Shown: positions 6,687-14,315, counted from the stretch's first letter. The stretch is 18,648 bases of DNA from Halovivax sp. (GCA_007119345.1 SKPV01000161.1:1-18648); one strand, 5' to 3'. Notes: generated by a model from the sequence alone, not told the origin. Translations and numbers: made by a program.

Positions 6687-6764
6687 GGCGACTCGCAGGG
6701 ACGGAGAGACGGTCGCGCGGCTCCGACGGTGAGGCGACCCGCAGGGACGGGGAGACGGTCGCGC
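6657..6764. repeat. 46-bp tandem repeat over the mutY stop codon, 2.3 copies
   Basis: The unit starting GGGGAGACGGTCGCGCGGCT repeats every 46 bases (AGACGG at 6661, 6707 and 6753). The first copy is the last ~10 codons of mutY plus 16 bases beyond. The stop TGA at 6684-6686 is therefore copied at 6730-6732. The third copy stops after GTCGCGC. Copies differ at only a few bases, suggesting a recent event. Confidence 0.9.
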
Positions 6765-6811
6765 ACCCGGCCGGCGGGACCTTCTTTGTCCCGACGGCCG
6801 TCTCGTCGAAC

Positions 6812-7405
6812 ATGTCCGAATCCGAGGTGCGCGTCGTCGCGATCGTCGGCAGCCTCCGCGAGCAGAGTTACACGAGACGGGCGGCGGCGCACGCGCTCGA
6901 GGCGGCGACGGACGCCGGCGCCGAAACGGAGCTACTCGACCTCCGGTCGTTCGACCTGCCGACGTTCGACGCGGACGTCGATCGCGAGTCGGCCGGCGAC
7001 GCCGAGGCCCTCGCGGCGGCCGTCAGGGACGCCGACGCCGTCGTCCTGGCGACGCCGGTCTACCACGGCTCCTACTCGTCGCCGCTGAAAACCGCCCTCG
7101 ACTACTGCGGCTTCGAGGAGTTCGAGGACAAGACGGTGGGGCTGCTCGCCGTCTCCGGCGGCGCGTTCCCCATCACGGCGCTCGACCACCTGCGGTCGGT
7201 CTGCCGGGCGTTGAACGCCTGGGTGCTCCCCCACGAGGCCGCGGTTCCCCGATCGAGCGCCGCGTTCGAGGACGGCGGATTCGCCGACGGCGACACCGCC
7301 GAGCGGGTCGCGACGCTCGGCCGTCGGACCGTCCAGTACGCGCGAATCGAACCCGATCCCGACTCCTTCGAGAGCGGCCAGAACGTGGGCGCGAGGGGGA
7401 AGTGA
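6812..7405 (+). CDS. NADPH-dependent FMN reductase (flavodoxin-like)
   Basis: The 197-residue cytoplasmic protein belongs to the NADPH-dependent FMN reductase family. VVAIVGSLREQSYTRRAAAHAL is the first strand and the flavin phosphate loop (GSLRxxSxxR). AVVLATPVYHGSYSSPLKTALDYC is the family's second FMN-binding loop with the typical PxYxxSxxxxLKxxLD pattern, and VGLLAVSGGAFP is the third. Such enzymes reduce FMN, quinones or azo compounds with NAD(P)H; the substrate cannot be read from sequence. The start at ATG 6812 follows a T-rich element (CTTCTTTG, 6781-6788) at leaderless distance. It lies just after the mutY repeat array but probably has its own promoter. Confidence 0.88.
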   Translation: MSESEVRVVAIVGSLREQSYTRRAAAHALEAATDAGAETELLDLRSFDLPTFDADVDRESAGDAEALAAAVRDADAVVLATPVYHGSYSSPLKTALDYCGFEEFEDKTVGLLAVSGGAFPITALDHLRSVCRALNAWVLPHEAAVPRSSAAFEDGGFADGDTAERVATLGRRTVQYARIEPDPDSFESGQNVGARGK

Positions 7406-7432
7406 GTCGGCGCCGACCGAGCGTCCGTCGAC

Positions 7433-8101
7433 TCACCACTCGGGGAGTCCGCTGAGGAACCGGTGATTGCCGACGAACGAGCAGCACGCGAGCACGAAGA
7501 ATCCGTTCACGACGGTTCGGACTTCCACCGCCATCGACCACGGGCCGACCGGTAAGACGAGGCTGAAGACCGTCCAGTCGACGAACCAGACGATTCCGAG
7601 CAGCGTCGTCGCACCGACGGCCAGCAGCGTCGCCGGCACGACGAACGACGCCGCGGGCGCCAACGCGTCGACCGACTCGGCGGCCGGCGCCGCGCCGTTG
7701 TGAACGAACAGGAACTCCAGCGCGAAGTGGGCGGAGAGCAACGCGGCGAGCGAGAGACCGGCGACGAGTAATCCGATCGCACCCCCGACAGCCTCCGCGA
7801 CGATCAGCCAGGCGAGCCAGGTCGCCGCGTACGCCGTCGCGGCGGCGAACCGCGCCGGTCGCGCGATGAATCCTTCGCCGTCCAGCGCGGCGCCGACGAA
7901 CCCCGTACGGAGCAACCCGCCGAAAACGAGGACGCAGAGACCCGCGACGGCGCCGAACGCGGTTCGCGGTTCGACGACGACGAGGGCGAACCAGCACCCG
8001 ACGGTCGCCGCGTCGACCGCCGCTATCGAGAGCGCGATTCGGAGATCGACGATGCGTCGCCGCGTCCGCCGCCCGTATCCGGGACGGCGAATGACGCTCA
8101 T
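7433..8101 (-). CDS. Predicted polytopic membrane protein, unknown function
   Basis: It is read from ATG 8099-8101 to TGA 7433-7435, 222 residues. A basic start (MSVIRRPGYGRRTRRRI) suggests the N-terminus is cytoplasmic. About six hydrophobic helices follow, among them IALSIAAVDAATVGCWFALV, AIGLLVAGLSLAALLSAHFA and SFVVPATLLAVGATTLLGIV. Near the C-terminus EVRTVVNGFFVLACCSFVG is followed by NHRFLSGLPEW. No transporter or enzyme motif is recognised. On this strand GCTTAAC at 8129-8135 lies about 30 bases before the start and may be the TATA box. The longer upstream frame is Arg/Pro-rich and rejected. The gene converges with the FMN reductase. Confidence 0.7.
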   Translation of the reverse strand: MSVIRRPGYGRRTRRRIVDLRIALSIAAVDAATVGCWFALVVVEPRTAFGAVAGLCVLVFGGLLRTGFVGAALDGEGFIARPARFAAATAYAATWLAWLIVAEAVGGAIGLLVAGLSLAALLSAHFALEFLFVHNGAAPAAESVDALAPAASFVVPATLLAVGATTLLGIVWFVDWTVFSLVLPVGPWSMAVEVRTVVNGFFVLACCSFVGNHRFLSGLPEW

Positions 8102-8423
8102 AGGGGAAGGTAGGGGGGAGTCGGTTTCGTTAAGCGGGTCGTTACGGGCGGCGAGCGTTCGATCGACTCGGACGGCTCGATGGAGTCGGCGGAACCACTC
8201 GACAGAGTCGCGTTCGACGTCGGTTACCGCCGCCGGACGTGGTCCGTCCGGCACGATCGGGGAGGTGAATCCGGCCCTCCCGGGAACGGGACGGGTTCGG
8301 GCGGGTAGCATCGAATTACCCCGACGTGAAACCACCGGTAAGCGGCGCTTACGGTCGGCGCGCGGTAGCGGTCGGGCCGAAACGTTGGACAAAACTATTT
8401 ACGGGGATGGTGTTGGCGGGATT
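8102..8423. other. 322-bp divergent intergenic region
   Basis: It separates two divergent membrane-protein genes and holds a promoter on each side (about 8129-8135 minus, 8391-8403 plus). Nothing else is recognised apart from scattered GACTCGGACG/GAGTCGG-like half-repeats near 8160-8215. Confidence 0.5.
8391..8403 (+). promoter_or_regulatory. TATA element of the gene at 8424
   Basis: AAAACTATTTACG is centred about 27 bases before ATG 8424 and favours a leaderless transcript. Confidence 0.7.
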
Positions 8424-8987
8424 ATGCCCGACAAAGAAGGACAGAGCCTGCCGGAGCTGGTCGTGAAGGAAGCCGTCGGTGCGGGGATGGAGTCGCCGAT
8501 GCGCGAGACGATTCTCGAGGCCGTCGAGGAATCGGAAGGCCCGCGACGCCGGTGGATGCGACTCCCCCTGATCGGCGTCGCGATGGGGATCGGCGCCGGT
8601 ATCGGCTACCTCCTCGGGAGCAAGGAGACCGACGTGACGGAACTCGACGCGGAGTCGATGCCGATCGAGGGGGTCGAAGAGATCGTCGAGACCGGTGCGG
8701 AAGAGACCGGCGTCGAGATACCCTCCGAAGCGGAGGAAGGCGGCGGAAGCCGGCTGCCGAAGCTCCTCTTGCTCGTCGCGGTCGGCGGGGCCGTCGCCCT
8801 CGCCAGACGCCGGATGAAGTCCGAAGACGAGGGATGGGAGCCCATCGAGGAAGTCGATACCCCGATCGGCCGGGAGGAAGAGGGGATCGGAACCGACGAG
8901 GGGGAAGGTGACGAGGAGGACGAACCGGAGGGCGCCGATGCGGACGCGGACGAACAGACCGGGGACACCACCGACGCCGAATCCTGA
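8424..8987 (+). CDS. Acidic two-helix membrane protein, unknown function
   Basis: The 187-residue protein begins MPDKEGQSLPELVVKEAVGA with a helical head containing SPMRETILEAVEESEG. The first membrane helix (LPLIGVAMGIGAGIGYLLG) is at about residues 52-70, preceded by the basic RRRWMR. A Glu-rich loop of ~45 residues (ELDAESMPIEGVEEIVETGA onward) leads to the second helix (LPKLLLLVAVGGAVALA) followed by RRRMK. The tail of ~55 residues is strongly acidic (GEGDEEDEPEG) and probably disordered. Basic residues before helix 1 and after helix 2 place both ends in the cytoplasm. The family is not recognised. Its last codons (DAES-stop) are part of a 23-bp tandem array. Confidence 0.75.
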   Translation: MPDKEGQSLPELVVKEAVGAGMESPMRETILEAVEESEGPRRRWMRLPLIGVAMGIGAGIGYLLGSKETDVTELDAESMPIEGVEEIVETGAEETGVEIPSEAEEGGGSRLPKLLLLVAVGGAVALARRRMKSEDEGWEPIEEVDTPIGREEEGIGTDEGEGDEEDEPEGADADADEQTGDTTDAES

Positions 8988-9040
8988 ACCGGCCGGACGC
9001 CGAGTCCTGAGCCGGCCGGACGCCGAGTCCTGAGCCGGCC
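8973..9040. repeat. 23-bp tandem repeat over a stop codon, 3 copies
   Basis: Units start at 8973, 8996 and 9019 with GACGCCGA(A/G)TCCTGA(A/G)CCGGCCG. The first copy is the last four codons and TGA (8985-8987) of the membrane-protein gene; the TGA is repeated at 9008 and 9031. Copies 2 and 3 are almost identical, and copy 1 differs at two positions. Confidence 0.9.
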
Positions 9041-9250
9041 CAGACCCGACCCGTTCTGCACTAGTCGACCCGCACCCCAACGCACAGTATTCGAGCAGAA
9101 TCGGCCGTAGGCCCAACACGTTCCAGAGCCCGCCGGGTGGTTCACAGAGATTGTTACGTGGCGGGTCGGATGTCGACGTCCGCGTATCGACGGTCGGAGA
9201 CGACGCACCCGACGACAGAGCTAAGGGACCGACGCCGACACAGTGGATCG

Positions 9251-10303
9251 ATGGAGACGACCCACCGCGTCGTCGTCGGTGACGCCCGCGAACTGGAGAC
9301 CGTCGACGACGAGTCGGTCGAGCTGGTCGTGACGTCCCCGCCGTACCCGATGATCGAGATGTGGGACGAGCTGTTCGCCGAGCTCGATCCGACGGTCGGC
9401 GACGCGCTCTCCGCGGGCGACGGCCGCGCCGCGTTCGAAGCGATGCACGCCCAGCTCGATCGCGTCTGGGACGAGTTGGCGCGCGTACTGGTCGACGGCG
9501 GCGTCGCTTGCGTCAACGTCGGCGACGCGACGCGGACCCTCGACGGGAGTTTCCGCGTCTATCCGAACCACGCCCGGGTGCTCACGGCGTTCGAAGAGCG
9601 AGGGTTCGACCCGCTTCCGGACGTCCTCTGGCGGAAGCCGGCCAACAGCGCGGCGAAGTTCATGGGAAGCGGCATGCTGCCGCCGAACGCGTACGTGACG
9701 CTCGAACACGAGCACGTACTCGTGTTCCGGAAGGGGACCAGCCGTCGGACGTTCGCCGCGGGGTCCGATCGCCGGTACGAGGCGGCGTACTTCTGGGAGG
9801 AACGCAACCGGTGGTTCTCCGATCTCTGGACGGAAGTCCGCGGCGAATTGCAGACGCTGGAGCGAGACGAGCTCCGGGAACGGTCGGCCGCGTATCCGTT
9901 CGAGATTCCCTACCGGCTGATCTGCATGTACGCCGCCTACGGCGACACCGTCCTGGACCCCTTCTGGGGGACCGGGACGACGACCCTCGCGGCGATGTGC
10001 GCCGGACGAAACTCGATCGGGTACGAGCTGGATTCGACGTTTCTCGAGGTGTTCGACGACAGACGCTCGACGGTTCCGGAGCGATCGACGGCGGTGGCCA
10101 GAAGGCGCCTGCGCCGCCACGAGGAGTTCGTCGCCGAACGGCGCGCCGACGGGAAGGAGTTCGCGTACGAATCGGCGTACTACGACCTGCCGGTGACGAC
10201 GAAACAGGAGCGACGCATCAGGTTCTTCGACGTCGCCTCCGTGGACGCCGTCTCCGAGCCCGACGGCCGCCGCTACCGGGTCCGCCACGAGCCGGTCGAG
10301 TAG
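9251..10303 (+). CDS. zim: Beta-type DNA methyltransferase, probable CTAG methylase
   Basis: A 350-residue site-specific DNA methyltransferase. The target-base motif TSPPYP (residues 28-33) comes before the SAM-binding motif DPFWGTGTT (236-244), the order of the beta class of N4-cytosine/N6-adenine enzymes; SPPY is typical of N4-cytosine methylases. Between them lie LARVLVDGGVACVNVGDATR and NSAAKFMGSGMLPPNAYVTL. It matches my memory of the haloarchaeal zim family, which forms N4-methylcytosine in CTAG and is usually an orphan; no endonuclease gene is next to it here. The scarcity of CTAG in the window fits. METTHRVVVGDARE is the natural N-terminus; an in-frame ATG at 9170 would add a non-conserved extension. 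A weak TATA-like AGCTAAGGG (9219-9227) precedes it. Confidence 0.85.
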   Translation: METTHRVVVGDARELETVDDESVELVVTSPPYPMIEMWDELFAELDPTVGDALSAGDGRAAFEAMHAQLDRVWDELARVLVDGGVACVNVGDATRTLDGSFRVYPNHARVLTAFEERGFDPLPDVLWRKPANSAAKFMGSGMLPPNAYVTLEHEHVLVFRKGTSRRTFAAGSDRRYEAAYFWEERNRWFSDLWTEVRGELQTLERDELRERSAAYPFEIPYRLICMYAAYGDTVLDPFWGTGTTTLAAMCAGRNSIGYELDSTFLEVFDDRRSTVPERSTAVARRRLRRHEEFVAERRADGKEFAYESAYYDLPVTTKQERRIRFFDVASVDAVSEPDGRRYRVRHEPVE

Positions 10304-10344
10304 CGGCCGAGCCGGCGGATTCCTGTCGTTCGCGGTTCGACGCT

Positions 10345-10362
10345 CCGCAGCCGTGGCTGCGG
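10345..10362. other. Perfect 8-bp inverted repeat, 2-base centre
   Basis: CCGCAGCC (10345-10352) and GGCTGCGG (10355-10362) are exact reverse complements around GT. With so short a centre it is more likely a DNA-level palindrome or operator than a hairpin terminator. No T-run follows. Confidence 0.5.
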
Positions 10363-10618
10363 TCACATCGCCGCCGATCCGTTCGCGACTGGCGGACGTC
10401 CGCGTCTCCGCTCCCTGGGCAGCGACGCGTTCCGCACTCCAGCGCTCCGCTCGCAAATCTGGGCGCGACTGCGCGACGGTTCAGATCGGCCGACATTCCG
10501 ACCGCCGACCCCGACGCCCCCAGGCACCGGGTTCACCGGTCGGGAGATTCTCGGGTAAGGGTGATCGACGATCCGTCGCCGATCGGACGACGGACGCGCC
10601 GACCGACACCGGCCAACA

Positions 10619-10628
10619 GTTAAGTATT
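10619..10628 (+). promoter_or_regulatory. TATA element of the HTH-GNAT gene
   Basis: GTTAAGTATT is centred about 26 bases upstream of ATG 10649, consistent with a leaderless start. Confidence 0.65.
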
Positions 10629-10648
10629 GAAGTGCGCTATCAGGTGGC

Positions 10649-11380
10649 ATGACATTCGCCGGCGAACTCGAGTTCGGCCACGAGGATCGACAGCGGATCT
10701 ACCAGTACGTCGAGCGACGCGGCACGGCGACGATGTCGGAGTTGGAGTCGGAACTTCGATTGGATCCGGGCGGGTTGCGCCACCACGTGGCGATCCTCAA
10801 ACGAGACGGCCGCCTCGACGGCGAGGGCGAGCAGTACCGGGTGGCCCTCGACGCCGGGGCCGAAGAGGAGTACGTCTCCGACGATCTGGAGTTTCACATC
10901 CGGCCGGCTCGCCAGGAAGATCTCGCCGGGATCGTCGGCGCGATCCGTCAGGTGGCCGAAGAGAAGACCTACATCGTCGCCGAGAGCGTCGCGGACGAAG
11001 TCGACCACGAGAACGCGCTGTTGCGACACAACGAGCTCGAATCGCGGATGTTCTTCGTCGCGACGGTCGCCGACGAAGTCGTCGGCTGGGTCCACCTGCA
11101 CGCACCCGAACTCGACAAGCTGAGCCACACGGCCGAGCTCACCGTCGGCGTCATCGACGAGTATCGATCCCACGGAATCGGCTCGCACTTGCTCGCGCGC
11201 GGGCTCGAGTGGGCCGGATCGAACGGCTACGAGAAGGTCTATCAGAGCGTTCCGTCGACGAACGAGGACGCCATCGCGTTCCTCGAGAGCCACGGCTGGG
11301 AGACGGAAGCCGTCCGGGAGGACCACTACAAGCTGAACGGCGACGCCGTCGACGAAGTGATGATGGCCGTGAAGCTGTGA
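10649..11380 (+). CDS. Winged-helix / GNAT N-acetyltransferase fusion
   Basis: The 243-residue protein has two parts. Residues ~10-68 form a winged helix (EDRQRIYQYVERRGTATMSE, then LDPGGLRHHVAILKRDGRL and a short wing). Residues ~80-235 are a GNAT acetyltransferase starting FHIRPARQEDL, with MFFVATVADEVVGWVHLHA and AELTVGVIDEYRSHGIGSHL. The latter holds the acetyl-CoA loop RxxGIG; VPSTNEDAIAFLESHGW is the usual C-terminal motif. The GNAT half should transfer an acetyl group to an amine, protein or small molecule; the HTH half suggests DNA binding or autoregulation. Standing alone with its own TATA element, it has no operon partner to reveal the substrate. Confidence 0.88.
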   Translation: MTFAGELEFGHEDRQRIYQYVERRGTATMSELESELRLDPGGLRHHVAILKRDGRLDGEGEQYRVALDAGAEEEYVSDDLEFHIRPARQEDLAGIVGAIRQVAEEKTYIVAESVADEVDHENALLRHNELESRMFFVATVADEVVGWVHLHAPELDKLSHTAELTVGVIDEYRSHGIGSHLLARGLEWAGSNGYEKVYQSVPSTNEDAIAFLESHGWETEAVREDHYKLNGDAVDEVMMAVKL

Positions 11381-11455
11381 CCGGATCGCGGGCGAACGCG
11401 CCGGGAAGACCGCACGCGAACGCCGGCGTTCCGTGCGATTCCGGCGCGTCCCGGA

Positions 11456-11875
11456 CTACGCCTCCGAATCCGGGCCGGCCGTCGCCTCCGCTTCCTGCAG
11501 TTCGAACAGGTCGTCGTAGTCGTCGGGTAGCTGCTCCTCGATGTCGTCCAGCGCGCCCCCGGTGACGGCCTCGTCGACCACCTCCATCACGACCATCGCC
11601 CGGTAGGCGACGTCCTCGTGCTCGCCGCCGCCGATCCGGTCGCGCTCGGCGGTTCGCCTGACGAACTCCTGGAACTCGAAGGACTCGACCTCGTCCACCT
11701 TCTCCAGGTGACGACCGAGCTCCTCGGGGAGCTGGGCGCCGAGGTTCTCCGCCTCCCCCGGCTGAATGCGCTCGCTGAGCGTCTCGAGGGTCGCCCGCGT
11801 CGCGCCGAGGGCCGCCTCGCGGGAGTCGAGCTGTGCGCGGTGCTGGACCTCGCCGATGAACTCCTCGTACTGCAT
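11456..11875 (-). CDS. DUF2267 family protein
   Basis: Read from ATG 11873-11875 to TAG 11456-11458, 139 residues. The sequence MQYEEFIGEVQHRAQLDSRE followed by ATRATLETLSERIQPGEAEN and LGAQLPEEL matches the DUF2267 pattern of two related helical repeats. The second repeat is seen in FQEFVRRTAERDRIGGG and AYRAMVVMEVVDEAVTGG. The last ~15 residues are an acidic tail. DUF2267 proteins are small, cytoplasmic, helical and of unknown function. The start is set by similarity; the TATA position on this strand is poor. It is divergent from ychF. Confidence 0.85.
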   Translation of the reverse strand: MQYEEFIGEVQHRAQLDSREAALGATRATLETLSERIQPGEAENLGAQLPEELGRHLEKVDEVESFEFQEFVRRTAERDRIGGGEHEDVAYRAMVVMEVVDEAVTGGALDDIEEQLPDDYDDLFELQEAEATAGPDSEA

Positions 11876-11925
11876 GTCGACCCATCGGACCCAGGCCACG
11901 GAGAGGCTGCTACCTTCTGGTGAAA

Positions 11926-11972
11926 GGATCCTCGCAGGAAGTGGGTCCTCGCGGGAAGTGGATCCTCGCGAG
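11926..11972. repeat. 17-bp tandem repeat, about 2.8 copies
   Basis: TCCTCGC recurs at 11929, 11946 and 11963 within a unit close to GTGGATCCTCGCGGGAA. It lies upstream of the DUF2267 start in the divergent region shared with ychF. Confidence 0.8.
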
Positions 11973-12091
11973 AGGGGAGAAACGTCGCCCGGGGACCGGA
12001 GGTCACGGCTGCACCTCCGTCCGGGAATCGAGCGCCGTCGTGACGTCAGCGAGTCGGATCGATCCCCCGGTCCGACGGGGGGAATCGAAAG

Positions 12092-12100
12092 GTAGTTTTC
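12092..12100 (+). promoter_or_regulatory. Possible TATA element of ychF
   Basis: GTAGTTTTC lies 23-31 bases upstream of ATG 12123, the expected leaderless spacing. The match to a TATA consensus is weak. Confidence 0.4.
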
Positions 12101-12122
12101 CCGGACGCTGCTACGCTGGGGC

Positions 12123-13301
12123 ATGCTCTCGATCGCGCTTGCCGGCAAGCCGAACGCCGGCAAGTCCACCTTCTACACGGCGGCGACGATGGCCGAGGTG
12201 GACGTCGCCAACTACCCATTCACCACCATCGACGCCAATCGGGGCGTGAGCTACGTCCGCACCGAGTGTCCCTGTCTGGACCGGGACGAACGGTGCAACG
12301 CGGACGACTGCCGAGCCGGCAAGCGGTACGTTCCGATCGAGCTCCTCGACGTGGCCGGGCTGGTCCCCGGCGCCCACGAGGGGAAGGGACTCGGCAACCA
12401 GTTTCTCGACGAACTCACGAACGCGGACGTCATCGTGAACGTGATCGACGCCTCCGGCGGGACGAACGCGGAGGGCGAGCCCGTCGACGTCGGCGAGCAC
12501 GACCCCCTCGAAGACATCGACTTCGTCGAGGAGGAGATGGACATGTGGCTCGCCGGGATCGTCGATCGCAACTGGGAGTCCGTGGAGCGAAAGTCCCGCT
12601 CGCCCGACTTCGACCTCGACGACGCGCTCGCGGACATGCTCACCGGCTTCGGCGCGTCGCCGACCGACGTCGCCACCATCCTGCGAGACCTCGAGTACCC
12701 CGCGGACCCGATCCAGTGGGAAGACGACCACCGCGAGGCGCTGGCGCGGGAGGTCCGCGAGCGGACCAAGCCGATCGTCGTCGCGGCCAACAAGATCGAC
12801 GTCGCTCCCGAGGAGAACGTCGAGCGCCTGCTGAAACTCGACAAGCCCGTGATCCCGACGACCGCGGAGGGCGAGCTCGCGCTCCGGCGGGCCGCCGAGA
12901 ACGACCTGGTCGAGTACGACCCCGGCGACGCCGCGGTCGAGATCACCGGGGACGTCAGCGACGCCCAGCGCGAGGCCCTCGAGGGGCTGGCCGACGCGAT
13001 GGAGCGCTGGGACGGCACGGGCGTCCAGACCGCCCTGAACTACGCCGTCTACGACCTGCTCGAACACCTCACGGCGTACCCGGTCCAGGACGCCGCGAAG
13101 TGGTCCGACGGCAGCGGCAACGTTCTCCCCGACGCCTTCCTCCTACCCGACGGCTCGACGCCGGTCGACCTCGCCTACGCCGTCCACTCCGACATCGGCG
13201 ACGGCTACCTCCACGCGGTCGACGCCCGCTCCTCGCGCGAGGTTTCCGACAGCTACGAGCTGGCGGAGGGCGACGTGATCAAGATCGTGAGTGCGAACTG
13301 A
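12123..13301 (+). CDS. ychF: YchF/OBG-family GTPase/ATPase with TGS domain
   Basis: The 392-residue protein is an OBG/YchF translation-linked P-loop NTPase. The Walker A motif is GKPNAGKS (8-15), the G3 motif DVAGL starts at Asp76 and the G4 motif NKID is at 223-226. The C-terminal ~75 residues form a TGS domain, ending GYLHAVDARSSREVSDSYEL and GDVIKIVSAN. Between strands 2 and 3 is a cysteine cluster, Cys49-x-Cys51-x6-Cys58-x4-Cys63, which could bind zinc; I recall it in archaeal relatives but not in E. coli YchF. G4 reads NKID and not the altered motif of ATP-preferring bacterial YchF, so GTP is the likelier nucleotide. It probably binds ribosomes and acts in translation or stress response. 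Confidence 0.93.
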   Translation: MLSIALAGKPNAGKSTFYTAATMAEVDVANYPFTTIDANRGVSYVRTECPCLDRDERCNADDCRAGKRYVPIELLDVAGLVPGAHEGKGLGNQFLDELTNADVIVNVIDASGGTNAEGEPVDVGEHDPLEDIDFVEEEMDMWLAGIVDRNWESVERKSRSPDFDLDDALADMLTGFGASPTDVATILRDLEYPADPIQWEDDHREALAREVRERTKPIVVAANKIDVAPEENVERLLKLDKPVIPTTAEGELALRRAAENDLVEYDPGDAAVEITGDVSDAQREALEGLADAMERWDGTGVQTALNYAVYDLLEHLTAYPVQDAAKWSDGSGNVLPDAFLLPDGSTPVDLAYAVHSDIGDGYLHAVDARSSREVSDSYELAEGDVIKIVSAN

Positions 13302-13390
13302 GCGGCGCGAGGGCCGAAACCCACCGACGGGAGTGGGTCGAGCGCTGCCGCGCGGTCGCGAAGTCCGACGAGTAACGTCTCGCCGCCGGC

Positions 13391-13423
13391 CGCGATCCGC
13401 TACGGGTGGACGCGATCCGCTAC
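13391..13423. repeat. 20-bp-period direct repeat over a minus-strand stop codon
   Basis: CGCGATCCGCTAC occurs at 13391-13403 and 13411-13423. On the minus strand the second copy includes TAG, the stop of the acetyltransferase (13420-13422), so the duplicate carries a second TAG just downstream. Confidence 0.75.
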
Positions 13424-13890
13424 TCGAGTCGTTTCTCCAGAACGATCTCGTCGTACTCGCGGTACTCGAGGGGATACTCGCCCGTCTCCTCGTAGCCGCG
13501 ACTGCGATACAGGTCGGGCAGGTACGGGTGCTCGCCGGGCGTCGTCAGCCAGATGGTGCCGTATCCTCGCTCGCGCGCCCACCCTTCGGCGCGATCGAGC
13601 AGCGAGCGTCCGATTCCCCGGCCCTTCCGATCCTCACGGACCCCGAGCCGGCTCAGTTTGACGCGATTCGGCTCCGTCTCCTCGAGGCGGACCCCGCCGA
13701 CGATCTCGCCCCCGTCGACGGCGACGAGGACGCGGTGCTCGGCGATCCAGTCGGAGACGGTCCGCTCGTCCGCCGATTCCGCCTTCGCCGGAAACCCGAG
13801 CTCGCGGTTCTCGCGGTACGCGCTCCGGTAGGCCGCGGCGAGCGCCGCGGCGTCGTCCGGTGTCGCCCGGCGGACGTCGACGTCGGTCAT
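13420..13890 (-). CDS. GNAT family N-acetyltransferase
   Basis: Read from ATG 13888-13890 to TAG 13420-13422, 156 residues. It opens VDVRRATPDDAAALAAAYRS, the usual first strand and helix of GNAT enzymes. VLVAVDGGEIVGGVRLEE are the central strands. KLSRLGVREDRKGRGIGRSL is the acetyl-CoA binding strand and loop (RKGRGIG), followed by ERGYGTIWLTTPGEHPYLPD and YRSRGYEETGEYPLEY. It should move acetyl from acetyl-CoA to an amine; the acceptor is unknown. An A/T-rich element (13921-13930) about 34 bases upstream on this strand may be the TATA box. It converges with ychF; its end overlaps a small direct repeat. Confidence 0.88.
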   Translation of the reverse strand: MTDVDVRRATPDDAAALAAAYRSAYRENRELGFPAKAESADERTVSDWIAEHRVLVAVDGGEIVGGVRLEETEPNRVKLSRLGVREDRKGRGIGRSLLDRAEGWARERGYGTIWLTTPGEHPYLPDLYRSRGYEETGEYPLEYREYDEIVLEKRLE

Positions 13891-14009
13891 CCGTCGAGTC
13901 GACGAACGCGGGACGCCCCGTAAATTCTTTCGAACGCGGTCGGGGAACGAACGGACGCGTTCCGGTCGCGCCGCTGGTCGTCCGGGAGCAGAACCGAGAA
14001 GATCCGCGC

Positions 14010-14294
14010 TCAGTCGATGTGGCCTTCGCGGCGCAGCTGGTCGGCGTCCTGACCGGTGTATCGCCACTCGATCGTGGCCTTCTCGTCCTGCCAGTCCCAC
14101 GGTTCGGCGACGACGACGTCGTTCTCGTTGATCCAGGTCCGATACTTCATGCGCCCCGGGATGCGTCCGAGTCGCTCTTTCCCGTCGGCACACCGGAGCT
14201 GGACGTGGTTGCCGCCGAGGTGCTCGGTTACGATCGCGAAGACTTCGTCGTCGTTGGGCATGCGGAGGTTCCGGCGCCCGGTCTCTTCACTCAT
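14010..14294 (-). CDS. eif1A: Translation initiation factor aIF-1A
   Basis: Read from ATG 14292-14294 to TGA 14010-14012, 94 residues, the normal size. The OB-fold sequence is clear: RMPNDDEVFAIVTEHLGG, then NHVQLRCADGKERLGRIPGR, then MKYRTWINENDVVVAEPW and EKATIEWRYTGQDADQL. This factor binds the small ribosomal subunit near the A site and helps place initiator tRNA. It is encoded alone. A good TATA element on this strand (14316-14326) is centred 27 bases upstream, so the mRNA is leaderless. A 27-bp tandem repeat lies just upstream of that promoter. Confidence 0.95.
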   Translation of the reverse strand: MSEETGRRNLRMPNDDEVFAIVTEHLGGNHVQLRCADGKERLGRIPGRMKYRTWINENDVVVAEPWDWQDEKATIEWRYTGQDADQLRREGHID

Positions 14295-14315
14295 ACCACC
14301 GATACGAGGGGCGGG

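Larger units (their letters stand above)
10304..10648. other. 345-bp intergenic gap
   Basis: No protein gene is supported. It holds a perfect hairpin shortly after the methyltransferase stop (10345-10362) and the promoter of the next gene (10619-10628). The middle has mixed-frame, Ser/Arg-rich translations and no family I recognise. Confidence 0.5.
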
